In this document: positions 35,198 to 43,778 of the stretch, in pieces
How the letters are laid out: each line of letters begins with the position of its first letter
Numbering within the stretch: position 1 is the stretch's first letter
Assembly (NCBI RefSeq): GCF_900215625.1
Contig: NZ_OBEK01000001.1
Coordinates: 744,001-808,000 of the forward strand
DNA: 64,000 nucleotides
Direction: 5' to 3'
Origin: Terribacillus aidingensis
GTDB taxonomy: Bacteria; Bacillota; Bacilli; Bacillales; Amphibacillaceae
Translations under genes and position numbers: made by a program
The notes under the pieces: model-generated
What the model saw: the letters and a program-made list of their open reading frames with translations, nothing else
What the model was told of the DNA's origin: nothing
Databases searched by the model: none

Positions 35198-36661
35198 ATG
35201 ATACAGAATCCTTCTTTAACAAGATCTTTTAATGATAAGGGACTAGATCTCTTTTCATCTATCCTTTTTGGACTTTTTTTAAGTATAGTAATGATGTCGG
35301 CAATTGCCTTTCATTCAACTTTTAACATTATTTTTTACCTTTTAAGTTTAATGGTGTATATTTACATTCTGGTATATGAACTACAAATGGTAGAAAGAAG
35401 AGAGTTTTCTTTTTATATAACTATACCAATTTTAATATCAGCAACTCAGAATCTGTATTTGAGTTTTGTGTCACCGTATGCAGATGCTTCTCAAATTCAA
35501 CTAATGGTAATTACTAACTTTTTATATTCAGCCATATTGATTGGCGTAATTTATATAAAAACCCCATATCGCTTTAATAAAGCTTTATATCAAAAAATGT
35601 TAATTTTATTCATAGTCCTTGTTCTTTATTCATTAGCAACAATTATAATTTTTAATGCTCACATTACTTCAGCATTAGCATCATTGAGAAATGTTATGAC
35701 GCCTATGTTATTTATTTTAATTGGACTGATTGCTTCTAGTAATGTGATCTTATCGAGATATTTAAGATACTTATCTTACATCGTTATATTTGTTGTAATA
35801 TTCGGTTTTGCTGAAAGGTTTTTAATTAAAGATATTTGGCATATAATTCATTTACCGGACTTATGGACCAAGAAGGGCCTTCCTTTAAATGCTTTTACAG
35901 GACTGCCTGGAAATTTTTATTCTTCGGAGATGGTGGGCGGACAGCAACTGAGAAGAATGGTATCATCATTTGCTGACCCTGTTAATTTAGGGACATTCTT
36001 GTTTTTTGGATTCATGGTAGCATGGTATTTAAGAAATAAATTTCTAGCAATTCTATTGATTATATCCATTGGTTTGGCTGTAAGTAAAGGTGCAATTCTT
36101 GGATTACTTATTTTTTCTGTAGTATGGGCATATCATAAGTTTTCTAAAGCCATATTTATTCTAGTAATGATAGGTACTTGTGCAGCTGGAGGGGCATTTG
36201 TAGTTTATTCCATGATGAACTCGACCATGAGTATGTTATTGCACATTACAGGGTTCTTTGCTGCATTTCCGGAACTAGTAAATCATCCATTAGGACGAGG
36301 TTTAGGAAATATAGGAGTGTTGGCCGGATTGTACTCCAGTGGAGCTCAAACTGAAATAACCGAGAGTGGACTAGGAATGATAATAGGACAATTGGGTATC
36401 TTGGGGTTGATTTTATATGTTTATTTTTTTACTTTTATTCTGAAACAGAGTCATACTATTCAAGTAAGAAAAGATAAAATTTTACTTCAAACACTGACTC
36501 TTGGAATCCTAGCTAACATAACGTTTAATGAGGTAGCTTTAAGCCCAAACTCTTCAGCAGTATATTTCATAACAATTGGTATTATTTTAGGGCAGTGGCA
36601 TGCAAAGACAAAGGATGTTGGTGTTAAAAAAAAGAAAAATAGAATTAGATTTGTTTGGTGA
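35198..36661 (+). CDS. Wzy-like O-antigen/capsule polymerase
   Basis: A 487-residue polytopic membrane protein with about 12 predicted helices and a large external loop around residues 210-250 (LPDLWTKKGLPLNAFTGLPGNFYSSE). A short motif, NHPLGRGLGNIGVLAG, matches the conserved Wzy_C/O-antigen ligase-like GxGxG region. It would join lipid-linked repeat units outside the membrane. A 280-bp gap without a recognisable gene separates it from the previous gene, and it ends in a strong terminator. Polymerases diverge quickly, so the call rests on topology, motif and context. Confidence 0.85.
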   Translation: MIQNPSLTRSFNDKGLDLFSSILFGLFLSIVMMSAIAFHSTFNIIFYLLSLMVYIYILVYELQMVERREFSFYITIPILISATQNLYLSFVSPYADASQIQLMVITNFLYSAILIGVIYIKTPYRFNKALYQKMLILFIVLVLYSLATIIIFNAHITSALASLRNVMTPMLFILIGLIASSNVILSRYLRYLSYIVIFVVIFGFAERFLIKDIWHIIHLPDLWTKKGLPLNAFTGLPGNFYSSEMVGGQQLRRMVSSFADPVNLGTFLFFGFMVAWYLRNKFLAILLIISIGLAVSKGAILGLLIFSVVWAYHKFSKAIFILVMIGTCAAGGAFVVYSMMNSTMSMLLHITGFFAAFPELVNHPLGRGLGNIGVLAGLYSSGAQTEITESGLGMIIGQLGILGLILYVYFFTFILKQSHTIQVRKDKILLQTLTLGILANITFNEVALSPNSSAVYFITIGIILGQWHAKTKDVGVKKKKNRIRFVW

Positions 36662-36714
36662 AAAATGTCCTGCACTGCCTCCTGGTAAGTGGACAGATGA
36701 GATAAAGATGGGAA

Positions 36715-36763
36715 AAAGGCTTTATCCCTATAATTAAAGGGGATAAGCCTTCTCTTTTTTTGT
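36715..36763 (+). terminator. Rho-independent terminator of the polysaccharide operon
   Basis: AAGGCTTTATCCC / GGGGATAAGCCTT with an AT-rich loop, followed by CTCTTTTTTTG. It closes the AT-rich gene block. Confidence 0.9.
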
Positions 36764-36797
36764 ATTTTGATATGGAAGATATGAATGTAGCTGCGTA

Positions 36798-37430
36798 ATG
36801 AACAATATTTATTTAGATGACATCTCACAGTTGAGAGTACTCGAAAAGACTCTATTTCGTCTGAAAAATTCTATTAGAAATTCGACTTTAACTCCTAAAG
36901 TACATCGTTTTTATAGACTACAAACAAAAGGTAATTTCGAACGGTTTATCAGTTATGAATGATGGTTGGCTGTACAGTCGTTAAAAGAATTCAATCATAT
37001 TCTTCTGAGGTGGGTGGGGGATACCGCAAAAACCGGATTCACTCTATAAAAGAAGGAAAACCTGTAGAGATTTGGCTGAAAGGATAACTTAATCCTCTAT
37101 CATCTAAAGTATGGGGTGAATATTCTCACCTATCGGATGATAGACCGAGATGGTGTTTTGAAACATCATTTCAAGTAGATTTTCATGCGTTCAATATTCA
37201 GGACAAGAAGTCATAATTAATGAGTCATTAGATGGGCAAATAAATGTTTATTATTACGAGGGAGAAATAATTTTATAATATACATGAGATTATCAGGTAT
37301 TACTTCGTTCCGAGCAATTAGAAGAAAGCATTGTTCAAAGGCGGCACCTTTCAAACTGCATCAGACATCAAGGTCGCGGTTCGCCCACTAACCGTTTACA
37401 GTATAATTCTTTCTGCATTGGTTAGTAAGA
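36798..37430 (+). pseudogene. Decayed coding remnants, partly transposase-like
   Basis: Between the operon terminator and the first LCP gene lie about 840 bp with no intact gene. Short plus-strand reading stretches broken by stops and frame changes are visible: a 54-codon piece (36798-36962), IHSIKEGKPVEIWLKG near 37040, VWGEYSHLSDDRPRWCFETSF near 37130, then EVIINESLDGQINVYYYEGE near 37225 and a final piece near 37310. The VIINESLDGQINVYYYEG piece resembles the C-terminal region of insertion-sequence transposases. The other pieces are unidentified, and several different dead genes may be present. Confidence 0.4.
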
Positions 37431-37437
37431 AGTACTC

Positions 37438-37559
37438 AATGTGTTGGCTAAAACTAATTAATATTACTATACGTAGCGAATGAATATGGAAAATAAACTT
37501 TGCAAATTATAGAACACACCTTGTTATGAAGTATAAAAGCTATACTTCGCCAACACATT
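37438..37559. repeat. 122-bp segment bounded by an 11-bp inverted repeat
   Basis: AATGTGTTGGC (37438-37448) is repeated in inverted form as GCCAACACATT (37549-37559). Inside, GAAGTATA-AAAGC-TATACTTC (37528-37548) is a perfect 8-bp hairpin. It may be a small mobile-element remnant or a regulatory structure ahead of the first LCP gene. Confidence 0.45.
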
Positions 37560-37605
37560 TCATGCTATTATCTTTAGTAAGTATTCCTAAGAAAGGCGGA
37601 TCAAC

Positions 37606-38553
37606 GTGACCCTACAACGTCAGACGCGCAAGAAGAAAAAAGTGCGCAAATTCAGAGTGTTTATGGTGGTATTTCTCATTGCTTTTATAGCAATTGGATC
37701 TTATGCAGGACTTCAATTTTATAATGCTTCGCGCGCTGCAAATGCGGACAACAATCTTAGTGACGACGTGGAATTCAATGGTTCAGATGGAAATGTCGAT
37801 AACGTGAATGTGCTTGTACTTGGAAGTGATTCTCGTGGAGGAGATAGTGCTCGGTCGGATACCATTATGATTGCTAATTACAGCTCCGATACAAAGGAGC
37901 CGAAACTTATCTCGATCATGAGAGACACCTATGTGAATATTCCTGGCTACGGATATAACAAGATTAATGCTGCTTATTCCCTAGGTGGACCAGAACTAAT
38001 GCGAAAAACAGTTACAGAAAACTTTGGTATAGATATTAGTTATTACGCTGAAATTGATTTTAAAGGCTTTGAAAAGCTAGTCGATGCTGTAGCGCCAAAT
38101 GGGATTGAAGTGACGGTAACCCCAGAGATGACAACAGACCAAAAAGCTTTAGGTGTTCAGTTGACGGAAGGTACACAAAAGCTGCAAGGTAAGGAGCTAT
38201 TAGCTTATAGTCGTTTTCGCCATGATGCGAATGGTGACTATGGGCGAGTACAGCGTCAGCAGGAAGTATTAACGAAGCTGAAAGAGGAAGTGGCGAGTGT
38301 CACGACGGTTGCCAAGCTGCCGAAGATGATTGGTATTGCAAATGGTTATGTGAGCACAAATGTACGGAATGGCTTGCTACTGTCAATGGGTACTGATGTA
38401 CTGCGCGGCAAAACAGAAGATATGCAAACGATGCGTATTCCGGTGGATGGCAGCTATCATGATGCCCGTTATGATGTCGGGGCTGTGCTGGAATTTAATG
38501 TTGGCGGCTTGGAACAAAACACTCAGGAAGCTCAGACTTTTTTGAATCAATAA
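37606..38553 (+). CDS. LCP (LytR-CpsA-Psr) family wall-polymer ligase
   Basis: A 315-residue membrane-anchored protein with one N-terminal helix (VFMVVFLIAFIAIGSYAGL). Its LCP domain contains NVLVLGSDSRGGDSARSDTIMIA, ISIMRDTYVNIPGYGYNKINAAYSLGG and LLAYSRFRHDANGDYGRVQRQQEV, including the conserved Arg and Asp residues. LCP enzymes move lipid-linked polymers onto peptidoglycan. It starts with GTG after AAAGGCGGATC. Placement straight after the capsule locus suggests that it attaches that polymer. A terminator separates it from a second LCP gene. Confidence 0.92.
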   Translation: MTLQRQTRKKKKVRKFRVFMVVFLIAFIAIGSYAGLQFYNASRAANADNNLSDDVEFNGSDGNVDNVNVLVLGSDSRGGDSARSDTIMIANYSSDTKEPKLISIMRDTYVNIPGYGYNKINAAYSLGGPELMRKTVTENFGIDISYYAEIDFKGFEKLVDAVAPNGIEVTVTPEMTTDQKALGVQLTEGTQKLQGKELLAYSRFRHDANGDYGRVQRQQEVLTKLKEEVASVTTVAKLPKMIGIANGYVSTNVRNGLLLSMGTDVLRGKTEDMQTMRIPVDGSYHDARYDVGAVLEFNVGGLEQNTQEAQTFLNQ

Positions 38554-38572
38554 AGTGAGTAGAAAGTAATAG

Positions 38573-38621
38573 AAACCTCTTCTTTTTTTGAAAGATTTAA
38601 CAAAAAGAAGAGGTTTTTTAT
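38573..38621 (+). terminator. Rho-independent terminator
   Basis: AAACCTCTTCTTTTT / AAAAAGAAGAGGTTT arms around a 14-nt loop, followed by a T run, after the first LCP gene. Confidence 0.85.
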
Positions 38622-38661
38622 GATATAATCAGATTTCCAGTGGTAACAGAATAAGGGGGAT

Positions 38662-39591
38662 ATGGTTTTGGGCAGGAAAGAGAAGCGTGAGAAGAAACGA
38701 ACTTGGCTGAAAGTAATGTTAAGCATAGTTGCAATTCTAGTAATTGCCGTGGCAGTTACCGGTTTCTATGCTACCAATAAAGCAAAAACAACAGTTAATA
38801 CAATGCAGAAAGATACAACAGCTATTGATAAGAAGCAATCAACAACGAAAGTAAAAGAAAAAGAAAAAATAAATATCTTGCTCCTTGGTGTCGATCAGCG
38901 TGAGGGTGACGCAGGCCGCTCGGATGCGCTGATGGTCATGTCGCTCGATCCAGCAAATGCTGCCATGAAAATCATTAGTATCCCGCGTGATTCGCGTACA
39001 GAAATTGTAGGACATGGAACTGTCGATAAAATTAATCACGCGTACGCGTTTGGCGGCATTGATATGTCGGTTGCTACGGTGGAGAACTTCTTGGATATGG
39101 ATGTGGATTATTTCGCTGAAATGAACATGGAGGGTCTATCTGATTTCGTTGATGCTGTTGGCGGCATTACAGTTAATAATCAGCTTGATTGGATTGATGA
39201 AGGGTACTACAAGAAAGGCTACCACTATGCACAAGGTGATATCCAGTTAGATGGACCAAAAGCAATGGGCTATGTTCGTATGCGCCACTTAGATCCAGAT
39301 GGTGACTTCGGTCGTAATGCTCGTCAGCGTCAGGTTATCCAAGCCGTTATCGATAAAGGTGCAAGCATCAAATCAGTTAACAAAGTTGATGATATCTTGG
39401 GTGCGCTAGGTAATAATGTGAAAACAAACATGGATTTCTCAACCATGACAGATTTGTTTAAGAACTATCGTAACGTGCGGCAAAACGCGGAAAATTACCA
39501 GATGCAAGGTACTGGTACAAAAATAGATGGCGTTTATTACTATGAAATTCAACAGAATGAACGAGATAAAGTGCATGATATGATTTCCTAA
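38662..39591 (+). CDS. LCP family wall-polymer ligase, second copy
   Basis: A 309-residue paralogue of the preceding gene product. It has an N-terminal helix (VMLSIVAILVIAVAVTGFY), then NILLLGVDQREGDAGRSDALMVM, ISIPRDSRTEIVGHGTVDKINHAYAFGG and AMGYVRMRHLDPDGDFGRNARQRQV. The two proteins are clearly different in sequence, so this is not a recent duplication. One could serve teichoic acid and the other the capsule. AAGGGGG lies only 2 bp before the ATG at 38662 but 8 bp before an in-frame TTG at 38668, so the latter may be the true start. Confidence 0.9.
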   Translation: MVLGRKEKREKKRTWLKVMLSIVAILVIAVAVTGFYATNKAKTTVNTMQKDTTAIDKKQSTTKVKEKEKINILLLGVDQREGDAGRSDALMVMSLDPANAAMKIISIPRDSRTEIVGHGTVDKINHAYAFGGIDMSVATVENFLDMDVDYFAEMNMEGLSDFVDAVGGITVNNQLDWIDEGYYKKGYHYAQGDIQLDGPKAMGYVRMRHLDPDGDFGRNARQRQVIQAVIDKGASIKSVNKVDDILGALGNNVKTNMDFSTMTDLFKNYRNVRQNAENYQMQGTGTKIDGVYYYEIQQNERDKVHDMIS

Positions 39592-39594
39592 ATA

Positions 39595-39632
39595 AAAGAG
39601 CTCCTGGTCATTTGCCAGGAGCTCTTTTTGTT
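39595..39632. terminator. Bidirectional terminator
   Basis: AAAGAGCTCCTGG / CCAGGAGCTCTTT stem with a TCATTTG loop and T runs on both strands, between the second LCP gene and the convergent cotransporter gene. Confidence 0.92.
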
Positions 39633-41285
39633 TTAATTATTCACTCTATGCATATGCTTCGATTCCCCAAGCACTGCTTCAGCAATATTCACTGCATGGT
39701 CCCCGATACGTTCTAGGTTACTGATCATATCAATAAAGATAATACCGGATTGGCCGCTGCAGGAGCCTTCTGTTAGGCGCTGGATGTGCTGCTTGCGCAG
39801 TTTGCGTTCCATTGCGTCAATTTTATGTTCTTGCTGGATAACGAGTTTTGCTTGCTCTTTATCACTGTCTTGCAAGGAAAGCATCGCATCTCTTACGGTG
39901 TCCGTTGTAAGCAGGAACATCTCTGTTAAATCTTCCATTGCAGAGCTGGAGATTTTTACTTTGTTTGACTGCTGATATTCAACAAGCTCCACCATGTTTT
40001 CGAAATGATCACCAATACGTTCGATATCGCTCACCGCGTCAAGCAGAGCGCCATGTTCCTCTGATTCCTGTACAGAGAGCGACTCAGCGGAGATTTGGAC
40101 TAGATAGTCTACAATCTTGCGGTCAAAGTTGTTAATCGCTTGTTCCAGCTGATACGCATTATCAGCGTGTTTGACTGACTTGGTTTGTAGATATTGATTG
40201 GTTGCTTCCAAACCTTGGACCGCGACATCACCCATGCGGATAACTTCTTGTTTTGCATTTCCCAGTGCTACGGAAGGGGATTGCTGAATCATAACAGGAT
40301 CCAATTTGTTGGTGTTTAATTCAGCTAGCTTGTCTTTTCCAGGGATCAGCTTCGTTACGATCCAGGCGAGTACTGCAACAAATGGCAGCTGAATGAGCGT
40401 GTTCGTAATATTAAACGTTCCGTGTGCAAATGCGATTGTCATGCTTTCATTTAAATCCCATGTTGATTGCATCCACTGAACGAGTGCCGTATATGGAAGA
40501 AGTAAGATTAAGAAAATCACCGAACCTAGAACGTTAAACAATACATGTGTGAAAGCAGCTCGTCTCGCTGCAACGGATGCACCGATAGAAGCTAGCACAG
40601 CTGTAATTGTTGTTCCTAAGTTATCTCCGAAAAGAATCGGCAATGCTGCCTGCAAGTCAACAAGTCCTTCTGAATAAAGTCCTTGCAAAATTCCAATTGT
40701 TGCACTGGAGCTTTGTACGACAACAGTGAACAGTGTACCTGCTACTGTTGCTAAAATAGGATTGTCACTCATTTGTACGGTGAAATCATGAAAAGCATCC
40801 ATGCCGCGGAGTGGTTTCATCGCACCGCTCATTAGCTCTAGTCCGTAGAACAAAGCACCAAAGCCAAAGAAGATTTGTCCTAAGTTGTTGATTTTCTTGT
40901 TTTTAAAGAAGAATAGTAATAATGCGCCTGCTGCAAGGATCGGCAGTGCATAAGCGCCAACATCAAGACCGATAATGAAGGCAGTGATCGTTGTACCGAT
41001 ATTGGCACCCATAATAACGCCGATTGCTTGGCGAAGTGTCATAAATCCGGCACTAACCAAACTTACTGTTATAACGGTAGTACCTGAACTGCTTTGAATC
41101 AAGACGGTCACAAGAATACCAGCGAGTACGCCCATAAGCGGGTTAGTTGTTAATTTATCCAAAATGTCACGTAATTTGTCGCCTGCAGACCGTTGCAGTC
41201 CGTCTCCCATTGACTTTATCCCAAAAAGGAATATACCTAATCCCCCGATAAACGAGAAGATCAGTTCTTGTACGTTAATTTCCAC
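39633..41285 (-). CDS. nptA: Na+/phosphate cotransporter with C-terminal PhoU-like domain
   Basis: A 550-residue protein. The membrane part contains two repeated Na/Pi-cotransporter units with the QSSS motif: VTVLIQSSSGTTVITVSLVSAG near residue 60 and FTVVVQSSSATIGILQGL near residue 185. GANIGTTITAFIIG and GDNLGTTITAVLASIG accompany the two units. The last 200 residues form helical PhoU-like bundles (DAVSDIERIGDHFENM and ISNLERIGDHAVNIAEAV). It would import or export phosphate with sodium. The GTG at 41285 follows GGGGTG by 6 bp. A well-formed promoter and Pho-like repeats lie upstream. Confidence 0.92.
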   Translation of the reverse strand: MEINVQELIFSFIGGLGIFLFGIKSMGDGLQRSAGDKLRDILDKLTTNPLMGVLAGILVTVLIQSSSGTTVITVSLVSAGFMTLRQAIGVIMGANIGTTITAFIIGLDVGAYALPILAAGALLLFFFKNKKINNLGQIFFGFGALFYGLELMSGAMKPLRGMDAFHDFTVQMSDNPILATVAGTLFTVVVQSSSATIGILQGLYSEGLVDLQAALPILFGDNLGTTITAVLASIGASVAARRAAFTHVLFNVLGSVIFLILLLPYTALVQWMQSTWDLNESMTIAFAHGTFNITNTLIQLPFVAVLAWIVTKLIPGKDKLAELNTNKLDPVMIQQSPSVALGNAKQEVIRMGDVAVQGLEATNQYLQTKSVKHADNAYQLEQAINNFDRKIVDYLVQISAESLSVQESEEHGALLDAVSDIERIGDHFENMVELVEYQQSNKVKISSSAMEDLTEMFLLTTDTVRDAMLSLQDSDKEQAKLVIQQEHKIDAMERKLRKQHIQRLTEGSCSGQSGIIFIDMISNLERIGDHAVNIAEAVLGESKHMHRVNN

Positions 41286-41327
41286 TATCGTCACCCCTGA
41301 GGTTTATTATCTGTCGCAAACACGCCT

Positions 41328-41389
41328 ATTATGTCTAATTGTGAAGGTTATGTAAAGGTAATTTTGATAGTATTTACAAAAGCTTTACA
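41328..41389 (-). promoter_or_regulatory. Promoter and Pho-box-like repeats before the Na/Pi gene
   Basis: On the minus strand TTTACA (41356-41351) and CATAAT (41333-41328) stand 17 bp apart. TTTACA is followed by TAACC and TTCACA, which is an 11-bp-phased pair like a PhoP box. A second phased pair, TTTACA-AAAGC-TTTACA, lies just upstream on the plus strand (41373-41389). Control by PhoP is inferred from these repeats and the phosphate-related gene. Confidence 0.55.
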
Positions 41390-41448
41390 AAAGTAGGGCT
41401 TTCTATAAGAAAGTGACCAATTAATAGGAAAAGATTGGAGAAGAGCAG

Positions 41449-41479
41449 TAAAAAAAGAGCTGTCCTTAGCGGCAGCTCT
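41449..41479 (-). terminator. Terminator of the 38-residue membrane protein gene
   Basis: On the minus strand AGAGCTGCC-GCTAA-GGACAGCTCT followed by TTTTTT. Confidence 0.8.
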
Positions 41480-41596
41480 CTACATTCCAAGAAGATCTCT
41501 GTATCCGTTAAACACGATATATATCGTACCAATCATCATTACAGCGAGTAAAAATAACATAGAATAGAAAAAGGCTTTTTTTCCTTTAGACGGCAT
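41480..41596 (-). CDS. Small single-pass membrane protein, 38 residues
   Basis: A short gene with AAAGGAG 7 bp before its ATG and a strong terminator right after its stop. The product starts MPSKGKKAFFYS, has one helix (MLFLLAVMMIGTIYIVF) and ends NGYRDLLGM. A complete promoter-gene-terminator-sized unit makes real coding likely. I do not recognise the family. It lies between the Na/Pi gene and the amino-acid permease gene. Confidence 0.7.
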   Translation of the reverse strand: MPSKGKKAFFYSMLFLLAVMMIGTIYIVFNGYRDLLGM

Positions 41597-41700
41597 CGTG
41601 ATGCTCCTTTTGCATAAATAGAATAATCTTATCTTACCACGCCTGTCTTACATAATTCCATCATTCCCTCCTCATACTAACGAAACAAGGAGGGAACGGT

Positions 41701-43047
41701 TTGAAAAAGCATCCAGGTAATAAAGGACAAGGCAAAACATCTAATTCAGGTAATATGAAGTGGTGGCAGCTGTCATTGATTGGGATTGGCTGTACCATTG
41801 GGACGGGATACTTTCTCGGGTCGGTAATCGGTATTCACTTGACTGGGTCATCGATTGTTATTTCGTTTGCATTGGCAGCGGCTGGTACGCTGATTGTTTT
41901 TCTATCTCTGGCAAAAATGACCGCTAGCGATCCGCAGGAAGGATCTTTTTGTTATTACGCAGGCAAAGCCTTTGGAGGCTGGGCAGCCTTAAGCTGCGGC
42001 TGGAGCTATTGGTGCTCGAATATCCTTATTATGGGCAGCCAGCTGACGGCGATATCTCTTCTGAGTAAGTTTTGGTTTGAGAATATCCCATTGTGGGTGT
42101 TTTCCGCTATTTACGCTGCGCTGGCTATTATAGTTGTTCTTGCTGGTGCAAAAGGTTTTAATAAGATGGAAAATATATTTGCGGTCGTCAAGACAGCTGC
42201 CATCACGATGTTTATTATCTTGGCTCTGCTTGTCTTATTCGGCGGTATTTCGACAGAGTCCACGTACAAACCGTTTCAGGAATCGTTTCTTCATGATGGA
42301 TTCAAAGGCTTGTGGGCTTCTTTGATTTACGCGTTTTATGCGTTTGGCGGAATCGAGGTTATCGGACTGATGGCGATGCAGCTGAAGAAAAAAGAAGAAG
42401 CAGCCAAGGCTGGGACCGTTATGCTGATAGGTCTAGCTATTGTATACATTATTTCCCTGCTCCTGGCGTGCAGTTTAGTCGGCACACACGGGTTTCACAC
42501 GAATGAAAGCCCGTTTGTTACGGCACTTGAAAAAACACCGCTCGGTTTCTTTCCGCATGTGTTTAACGCTGCGGTTATAATTGCGGGTTTCTCCACACTT
42601 TGTGCAGCTCTATTCGCTGTCACCAATTTATTAGTGACGTTAGCGAAAGACAAAGACGCGCCCCAACTCTTCGCGAAGAAATTGAAATATAAAGACTTGC
42701 CCTTAGCGAGTATGCTGCTTGCTGCGGTCGGGCTTCTGGCCAGTATTATTACGGCTTTGTTATTGCCCGGGAAAATATATGAGTACATTACCACGGCTGC
42801 TGGTTTGCTGCTGCTGTACAACTGGCTGTTCATTCTGGCATCAGCTTGGAAAAATGAGGATTATAAAATTGGTAATAAAGTGGTGTCTGTCATCGGTGCT
42901 GTCTTGCTGCTTGCTGGTATTAGCGGAACAGCCGTTGAAGCAGAAGTCCGACCGGGCTTATATGCAAGCGGCGGAGCTATTGTTTTGATCTTACTTATTG
43001 GTATTTGGGTGAAACGCAAGAAATCACAAAACACTGAGCACGCCTAA
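41701..43047 (+). CDS. APC family amino acid permease
   Basis: A 448-residue membrane protein with 12 likely helices. The first helix region WWQLSLIGIGCTIGTGYFLGS carries the GxGxGxG-like substrate loop of amino acid/polyamine/organocation carriers. FYAFGGIEVIGLMAMQLKKKEEA in helix 6 is also typical. It starts with TTG at 41701 after GGAGGGAACGG. The amino acid carried is unknown. Its end overlaps the end of the convergent LysE gene by 24 bp. Confidence 0.9.
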   Translation: MKKHPGNKGQGKTSNSGNMKWWQLSLIGIGCTIGTGYFLGSVIGIHLTGSSIVISFALAAAGTLIVFLSLAKMTASDPQEGSFCYYAGKAFGGWAALSCGWSYWCSNILIMGSQLTAISLLSKFWFENIPLWVFSAIYAALAIIVVLAGAKGFNKMENIFAVVKTAAITMFIILALLVLFGGISTESTYKPFQESFLHDGFKGLWASLIYAFYAFGGIEVIGLMAMQLKKKEEAAKAGTVMLIGLAIVYIISLLLACSLVGTHGFHTNESPFVTALEKTPLGFFPHVFNAAVIIAGFSTLCAALFAVTNLLVTLAKDKDAPQLFAKKLKYKDLPLASMLLAAVGLLASIITALLLPGKIYEYITTAAGLLLLYNWLFILASAWKNEDYKIGNKVVSVIGAVLLLAGISGTAVEAEVRPGLYASGGAIVLILLIGIWVKRKKSQNTEHA

Positions 43048-43644
43048 ATAGCCGAAATAGATGCCAAAGCCTAGTAAAGACAAACCGGATACGAGTGTTA
43101 TTCCTTGCAGCAGTTTATCACTGAGGAAGCGGCGCAAACTGCTGGAAAGCAGGGCGATGATATTGTCCCAGAGAAACACACCGACGAAAATGCTGATTGT
43201 ATACAATAATAAATGGTTTCCTTCGCCGTGCTCGACGATCTTGGCTAATACAGAGCCGTATACGCCGACCCAGAACATAATGCTAATTGGATTGACGAGT
43301 GCAAGCAAAAATCCATAGCGAAGCCCTTGAAGCGGTGCGACGGTTGTCATACTGGCACGTGTCAATGTACGGGTCTTCAGCACACTTTCCACACCTAAAT
43401 AAAGGAAGACAAAGCTTCCGAAGAAATAGAGGAAGGACTGCACAATGGGGATCATGATAACATGATAAAACCCGAGATACACAAGCAGCATATAAAGGAT
43501 ATCTGCCAGCATTGCTCCAACGCCGACAGACAGACTTTGAAGATAACCGCCTCGAATGCCTTTTTCCATCTGAGCGGCGTTAACTGGACCGACTGGTGCT
43601 GAAAGACTGATTCCTAACAAGATATAATTAAAGATACTTCCCAT
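43024..43644 (-). CDS. LysE family amino acid exporter
   Basis: A 206-residue protein with six likely helices. It opens MGSIFNYILLGISLSAPVGPVNAA, containing the family's GxxxPGP-like APVGPVN motif, and has YGFLLALVNPISIMFWVGVYG in the middle. LysE/RhtB proteins export amino acids and derivatives. The ATG at 43644 follows AAAGGAGGCCAAGC; a longer frame upstream would pass through this site and was rejected. Convergent overlap with the permease gene may give antisense effects. Confidence 0.9.
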   Translation of the reverse strand: MGSIFNYILLGISLSAPVGPVNAAQMEKGIRGGYLQSLSVGVGAMLADILYMLLVYLGFYHVIMIPIVQSFLYFFGSFVFLYLGVESVLKTRTLTRASMTTVAPLQGLRYGFLLALVNPISIMFWVGVYGSVLAKIVEHGEGNHLLLYTISIFVGVFLWDNIIALLSSSLRRFLSDKLLQGITLVSGLSLLGFGIYFGYLGVLSVL

Positions 43645-43736
43645 GCTTGGCCTCCTTTTGGCTGACTTATACAGCTTATTCAGCAACCAGGAGAGCTAGT
43701 CCAAGTTTTTATTTTACAAAATATTAATATGCACGC

Positions 43737-43778
43737 GAAAACACGCCTTTCTTAATGGAAAACGCGTGTTTTCTTTTT
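43737..43778 (+). terminator. Terminator-like hairpin between divergent genes
   Basis: GAAAACACGC / GCGTGTTTTC, a perfect 10-bp stem with a 17-nt loop, then TTTTTGTTTC. No annotated plus-strand gene ends here, since the LysE and sigma genes diverge. It could end a small RNA or attenuate the leader of the sigma gene. The remaining 200 bp to the sigma gene show no other feature beyond its ribosome sites. Confidence 0.6.

Noticed and set aside
37280-37605. Possible CRISPR or attachment site in the repeat-rich gap before the LCP genes
   Set aside because: Only one inverted-repeat pair and one hairpin are present; there is no direct-repeat array, no integrase gene and no tRNA.
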